Under the pieces are notes generated by a model that saw nothing but the letters and a program-made list of their open reading frames with translations, had not been told where the DNA came from and ran no database searches. Positions 58,482-64,000 of a stretch of 64,000 nt of DNA are shown here, piece after piece. The stretch's first letter is position 1. The number at the start of each line of letters is the position of its first letter. The DNA comes from Kalmusia sp. IMI 367209 (Eukaryota; Ascomycota; Dothideomycetes; Pleosporales; Didymosphaeriaceae): assembly GCA_027946365.1 (NCBI GenBank), contig JAPEUQ010000010.1, positions 620,001 through 684,000 of the forward strand, in the 5' to 3' direction. A program made the translations under genes and the position numbers.

Positions 58482-61400
58482 TCACCGATCTTCTCTCCCT
58501 CTCTGTCTCCCCATTCTCCGGAAGAAATCCATGACTCTCTTCGAGCTGCCGCTTGACCCCTTGTTTCCTCCACTCTCCTCATACGCATCCGCAAATTTCC
58601 TGCTCTTCTGCAGCACACCCTTCCTCTGCTGTTCCTGGGGAGGCGACCCGCCCATCCCGTGCGGATACTGTGGTTTATGGCCTTGTCCTTGATTCGGAAC
58701 ATGACCCACGGGCTCGCTGGCCTCCGATTCGTTTGTGTGGTGACGGTAGGGTCTATTCGCATTCGACGGATGCGGCTCCCTTGGGCCCGGGAATTTGTCG
58801 TCGCCGATGGGAGGCGCATAGTCGAATTGCGTCTGGTTCGCTGGCGCAGAGGATGGTCCCGCCCGCCTGTCGTGCGGACCGTCGTAGAAGCCTGGAACGT
58901 TGCTCCCCGTGGTACTCTGACTAGGAGACCGGGAATCGTTTCCGCGACCAAACGCCACGCCACCAGGACGGGACCCGGCTCGCGGCCGCCCTGCCGCAGC
59001 CGACGAGCCCCGGCGCTCCGAATGCATCGTCGCCGGCATGCTCTCTCTGTGACCAGAGCCAAATGTCTTCGATAAAGATGAAGGTAGTAGTGAGAAACGG
59101 CGTGAAGATTTACCCGTATTATTGGAGTCATTGGTGGGTTTGCGTGAGAAGCCAAACGATGTTCGCCGGCTCGACTCATTACTCTGTCGGGCATTCGCCT
59201 CGTTAGCAATAGGTCCTGGCATAGATGTAGGAGGATATGATTTCTGTGGCCTGTTTTCGTGCGCGTAGTTCGAGCTTTGGGAGATGTAGGACTCTTTAGG
59301 GTCTTGCGAATAGGACGGTTGACGGCTCGAAAACATCGACGTCACCCTGCCCAGGGTCTCACTAACCGTGTTCGAGCGCTTGTGTCCTTTAGACTCTGCT
59401 TGAAGCGATTGCACTCGTTGCGTGCTAGGCTGCCCAATACTCGGTTGGCCCATACCGGCATCACCTTGTGATATTGGTCCAGATATGGAATACTGTTTGC
59501 CCTTGGGCTGGGAAAATCGACCTTCTACATTGGTCTGAGCAACAGTCGCAGTAGCCGGTTGGCTATATGAGTTCCCTCTTGATGGCAGTCGTGAGTTTGC
59601 TCCCAATGTTCCGCCAGTCGAAGGGCGTGCCGTAGACGTGGCAGGGATTGTACCAAAAGCGGTATAATCTGAAACAGATCTCTGAGGTTCCCGTCCCGGT
59701 CGTGGTGGAGCAGCCATTGTACCGGCCGCAGCACGATTGGAACGAGAGTTGTAGCCATCTGTTGCGGGAACCTCGGTTGGGCCTGATTCTTTGACGCGAG
59801 ATTTGGAAGATGTGGCGGCAGCCGCCGGGGGTGATGCTTCGCCGCGAGCGGTTTGCGATTGAGGGGCCACGTACTCGACTTGAACAGTGCGGCGCTTGTT
59901 ATCCTTCTTGGCTTTTTCGGACGATTGATTGATCTGTTCGCGTTTGGCAGTAAGGCCACCAACAGGAGTGACAGCAGTGTGAGGTTTCCCAGGTTGGCGC
60001 ACGGAAGCGCTTCGAGCGAGAGCTGGCGGGTTGTCAAGGGGATCTTCTGATTCAAGATAGATTAGCACAATGTTGCTTGCGACATAGGTAAGATGGATAC
60101 GTACTGTTCGCTGTCGGTGCTTTCTGTACGTCGTTCGAGGTAGTAGTGCTCGATGTGATGAAGCTGACCACATGCGCATAGTCGCTGAGCCAGCTGTGTC
60201 TGGCAACCTCGAACAAGTCTGCACGTTTCCTTGGGTCTGGTACGAGAATGCGTTTGAGGAGGTCTCGAGCATGTGGCGTGACATATTCGGGGAATGTGAG
60301 CGGAGTGGACACAATGTACTTGTACAGGAGGTTGATGTTGTCGCCCTCGGGGTTAGCTGGATCATCGTCGAAAGGTAGGTAACCAGCCAACATGGCATAC
60401 TGTGCACTGTTAGTTTCTGTCAACAAGTCCGGGGCTTGCGAGCCTACCAGAATGACACCGCAACTCCATACGTCCACCTTCCGGCCGGTATACAGCGAGT
60501 CGCTGACCACCAACTCAGGCGCTGCATAACACGGACTGCCGCAGCTAGTCTGCATCAAATCGCCTCGACGGGCTCCGTCTGTGCCTTCGAGTCCCATTGC
60601 TTTGATGAAGTCCTTATTGCTGAGATTGAATTCGATCTCCTCTCCTAATTCATCATTGGGGTCGAATGTGTTGGCGAAACCAAAATCCGTAATAATGATA
60701 TTTCTGTTGCGGTCAAGAAGCAAGTTCTCAAGCTTCAAATCCCGGTGGACGATGCCCTTCTTGTGCAGGTAGCCCACACCGGAAATGAGCTGCGCAAAAA
60801 GTCTGCGCGCCGCATTGTCCTTTAGATATCTGTGATTGAGGATGTAGTCAAAGAGTTCGCCGCCGGACGCATACTCCAGTATGATTCCAATATGGCGCTC
60901 CGTCTCCACCATCTCATGCAGGCGCACGATGTTCGGGTGCTCGAGGCCCCGTAGAATGTGGATCTCGCGGTAAATTTTCTGCAGGCGGTTCGCATTGCCG
61001 CCCAATGTTTCTCTCCTGATCAGCTTGATAGCAACTTCAACACTACTGTCCTTCTTCCAGCCCATCTTGACCTTGCCAAACTCGCCCTCGCCGAGCGTCT
61101 GTCCTAGAATGTAATTGCCAAACCGTGAGCGTTTTGCAGAACCGCCGGAGTGGTCCTGGCGGCTCCTGCCCGCACCTCTTCCACCATCGTCGACACCTTC
61201 GCTTCCTACCAGACCGAGGCCTGTTATCGGAGTTCTCTCCGCTCCCGACGTGGCAGGGACTGCTTCTGCTTGCCGCGCTTGCTCGCGGGCAATGTCTTCC
61301 TGAGGATCTGCAACAACTATTCTGTTGATCACCGTGCTTTCCTCGCGAGGCAGACTCGTGCCAGCTGGAGGTTGGCCGACGGCGGATGCAGAGCGGCTAT

Positions 61401-61824
61401 GTGAGGGTTGCGAGGGGGAGGGTCGCGATCTGCCGGCGCTCCCTTGCTGACGCGGGCTGTCTTTGCTCTTTTTACGCGATTGAGCGGCGTCCGGTGCAGC
61501 TCGGGGAGTGGACGGGCTCGGCTGATTGCGGTGCGAGGAGGTGCGCGGTGGAGGCATAGGCGCGCCGGCGGTGGTGACGGCGGCAGTCGCCATCTGGAGG
61601 GACGGGTGGGGGGACGAGGTGACGGGTTGGGCGCGTGGTGTGTTCAAGGTCGAGGCTGGTGCAGGTTGTGGAGAGTTGTGAGCCTGGGGTGTTGTTGGTG
61701 TGTTAGGCCCATGTCTCGAGGGTTTCCTCGACGATTCGGGCGACGCGGGCGGCTGCTGCGAGTAAAACTGCTGGGAATGCGGCGACTGTGTCTGCGGGTA
61801 CGGACGATTTACTATCGCGGACAT
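58482..61824 (-). CDS. KIN4: Ser/Thr kinase Kin4 (spindle position checkpoint type)
   Basis: Exons 60448-61824, 60105-60399 and 58482-60046 (introns 48 and 58 nt) give 1078 residues. The start is the first in-frame ATG (MSAIVNRPYP); the frame is open 19 codons further but without ATG, so a spliced upstream start is possible. Residues 1-235 are disordered. The kinase domain (about 237-530) has GEGEFGKV, VAIK (K267), HRD (D362), DFG (D380), then a long acidic insert before MQTSCGSPCYAAPE, in which T426 matches the Elm1-phosphorylated threonine of yeast Kin4. The insert and the sequence YLPFDDDPANPEGDNINLL are Kin4/Frk1 hallmarks. The 500-residue Ser-rich tail ends in KRVMDFFRRMGRQR. In yeast Kin4 blocks mitotic exit when the spindle is misplaced. 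Confidence 0.92.
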
Positions 61825-63721
61825 GGAGGAGGTTGAGGAGGCGCGGCGTGTCGTGCCTGCGATGGGGACTGCAGCGGCCAACCAACGAAACTAGCAGCGC
61901 TGGGAATGCTAGCAATTCTCAGGCACGGCGCCGACGGGTTGCGAGCAGCCAAGAGGCAGCGCGTCGACTGCAGGCCAGGCGGGGGATTGGAACGGAAGAC
62001 CGTCGTGTTCTGCGCGCAACAAAGTGTCGAGGGCAATTGGCGCGCAGGCTCGGGTCGGGAGATGGCGCGGGTATGTGCTTCACATGCACTGGGCTGGGCG
62101 GGTGCGTCAGTGTGGATGCGATAGCGAGCGGCGGGCTTCAGGCTCGGGGCGGGCGGGCGTGCAACGAATGGCAGCGCGCCCAGCTCAACGTTCGCGGCGG
62201 CGTCGTCGTCGACGTCTCTCGAGGCTTTGGACGGCGGAATTGGGCTTGACGACTGGACGACTTGACGAGGGTGAAGGAGCAGGCGCGGCTGAGGGCTCTC
62301 TTTGGCAATCTCGCTACTTCAAAAGGAGAGGCACCGGCATTACACAGGCCCCAAGCACACAACACAGGATATATTCAGACATGGAGCTGCCGCTGGCGAG
62401 CGGTCGTATCGCTAGGCTGCTGGGCCGCCCCGGCTTTCATCACCAGCATGCTCGCCGGAGCCGCACGCGTTCCTGGGCGAGCTGCTCGCCGCTCGCCGCT
62501 TGCTGCATCTCCAGCGCCCTTGTGCGCATGCGTCTCTGAAAGGCCCCTCGGCAGCGCCCCCAGCAGGCGTTGTAGCCAGTCCCGTCTGCCACTGTGTCTC
62601 CCTTTGGCAACGTGCAGGGGGGTAGGTGGTAGCATGTTTCAACATGCACGCGCCGGGGATGGCGCAAATTACCCTTATGCCATGCCTCCAGCTCACACAC
62701 CATCACCGGTCGCGTACACCTGAGCAAAAGATTCTTCACATCATGGACTGCGCGAGGCCACCACTCAGGTCAAGAGACATTGGGACCAGCCGACACCTTC
62801 TCGAGCCGCCTTTGGGGCCGCCTTGAGCTGGCAACGCCTCCTCCACCGCCATTGCGACGGTAGTGACAGCTGTCAAGCTCAACGGGCCTTCGAATGGGAC
62901 GCGTCGCGATGTAAACAAGCACCCGTCTCGCCGCCCACGGCGATGACGTGGGAAGACGACCGCCAACGCTTGCCAGAGCTTGCTCCCTGCCCCCGTCCCC
63001 CATCTCAGGGAGCCATCAACAACGCGTTCGTTCGTCGCTCTTCTGAACACCGCTCGGCCGCCCGTCGTTGCTTGTCTGCAAGGGATCTACCCTGCATCTC
63101 CGACCGAATGCTTGCCAAGCCGCCAGCCAACGCCTGCAGCCGATGACTCGCATCATCCTCGCCTTGCTTGCTTGCGGCGCAGACGGCGAAGAATGGCGAA
63201 CCCAACTCAAGCTCGGGACTGCCATGTCTTATTACTTGTGAGATGCTTGTGCTTGGGGGAATTCTACAATTTCCTTTTTTAGGGCCGCAGCACTGGGCGG
63301 CTTGGTCGTCGGAAATTATATGGCGCTTAGCGGGCCCAGCTTCCCGCGCGACACCACTCTAGCGCCTGCCTAACAGGCTGCTTTCGCCCATCGTGACTTG
63401 AGTCTGGGAGGGCAAGTCAAACGGTCAAGCATGGACGGACACCAGAAGAGAAGGAAATTCATCATTGACGTCATTGAAACTGTAATGCATTAACCCCCTT
63501 TTCTGCCAAAAAAGAAGTCCTTCCGCCATGTTGAACATGACCGCGCTATCCTTGGAACACATCACTGCGGTTGAAGTAGGAGATTAGCATTCTTTGCAGT
63601 CAGCATCTCTTACATAGCTGGCCCTTGTATCTTGCATCATGCATCCTGGGGGCAATGCACCCACGTGTACAGAGATCTCTACCCGTGCAGTGTCCAATGA
63701 TTTAGCCTGCTCGCTATGCAT
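61825..63721. other. GC-rich intergenic region, no gene seen
   Basis: KIN4 upstream region and 3' flank of the AIFM3-like gene. The many open frames on both strands come from GC richness; none shows a recognisable domain or consistent splicing. Confidence 0.45.
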
Positions 63722-64000
63722 CTAGATCTTGATCTCGGACGGCACGCCGATTTCCAGAATATCCACGCCCTTCTGAAGCTCGCTCTTCTTGGCCATTTTG
63801 CCTCTCCGCATCAATTCGGCAGCCTGTGTCATGTAGGGATCCTTCATCATCGAAGCTACGGCCACCACTTCTTCGCCTTTGGTGTAGTAAGCCACAAAGG
63901 AGGGCTTCTCCGTGTCACCTGAGATGACCACATCATCGTACCCGCCCACCGTGTTCCCGCAGTACCGTAGCTGAGAGCCGAGTGCTGACCAGAAAACCGG
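63722..64000 (-). CDS. AIFM3-like Rieske/FAD oxidoreductase, C-terminal end (runs off window)
   Basis: The last 92 codons of a gene that begins beyond the right edge. It reads VFWSALGSQLRYCGN, then GGYDDVVISGD, EKPSFVAYYTKGEEVVAVAS, MMKDPYMTQAAELMRRGKM and a tail ending PSEIKI. These are the C-terminal blocks of the apoptosis-inducing-factor-like (AIFM3/Nfrl) NAD(P)H oxidoreductases, in which the text corresponds to the reductase C-terminal domain. The catalytic FAD/NAD domains and any Rieske domain lie outside the window. The frame is open to the window end. Confidence 0.85.
   Translation of the reverse strand, partial: PVFWSALGSQLRYCGNTVGGYDDVVISGDTEKPSFVAYYTKGEEVVAVASMMKDPYMTQAAELMRRGKMAKKSELQKGVDILEIGVPSEIKI

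Noticed and set aside
62262..62723. 153-codon plus-strand frame in the GC-rich region upstream of KIN4
   Set aside because: Several overlapping frames of similar length occur on both strands here, as expected from GC richness; none looks protein-like.
1..64000. CRISPR arrays, rRNA genes, complete transposons
   Set aside because: None seen on reading; the organism is a eukaryote and no regularly spaced repeats or transposase/integrase frames were found.

Overview
The window is a filamentous ascomycete (Pezizomycotina) chromosome segment. Genes carry short spliceosomal introns, mostly 40-70 nt, with GT..AG ends and CTAAC/CTGAC-type branch sites. Typical fungal families are present: HET, SAT4/PTH11-type receptors, Zn2Cys6 regulator, Kin4, Gwt1. 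A Dothideomycete is my guess from the overall feel of the proteins; nothing in the window proves it.

Layout. Bases 1-8,100 are accessory: a heavily broken thiamine-diphosphate enzyme gene, a tiny secreted precursor with two near-identical Kex2-bounded repeats (3283-3566, the most interesting gene here), a five-exon cytochrome P450 and an HPP-family membrane protein. Bases 8,600-21,700 hold a CalB-like secreted lipase, a gene-poor stretch with a decayed HET-domain gene, two convergent SAT4/PTH11-type membrane proteins, a beta-lactamase-like serine hydrolase with a frame break, and a family-16 methyltransferase. Bases 22,400-31,040 hold a decayed coding remnant, an intact HET-domain gene, an F-box-only mini-protein, an alpha/beta hydrolase, a second P450 and a BTB-domain gene. 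Bases 32,400-41,600 mix housekeeping (complex I NDUFB8-type subunit, TIM10) with an accessory pair: a Zn2Cys6 regulator and a convergent FAD monooxygenase that share a CGGAG/CTCCG inverted motif in their promoters, plus a GPI-type secreted protein.

Bases 42,200-45,200 encode one long disordered protein of unknown family. Bases 45,880-49,420 form a decayed island: a P450 fragment, an intact LaeA/UMTA-like methyltransferase and its paralogue whose last exon has decayed, the whole bracketed by two direct copies of a 76-bp sequence. From 49,478 to the end the content is conserved and gene-dense: GWT1, a Mei5/Sfr1-type recombination protein, an SDR, a UPF0658 Golgi protein, SYM1, KIN4, and the C-terminal end of an AIFM3-like oxidoreductase running off the window.

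So the window runs from conserved genes on the right to a patchwork of secondary-metabolism, allorecognition-type and secreted genes on the left, with at least four degenerate genes. No rRNA, convincing tRNA, CRISPR array or complete transposon was seen. All exon boundaries were placed by eye from splice signals and reading frame; for genes called intact, the summed exon lengths are a multiple of three.
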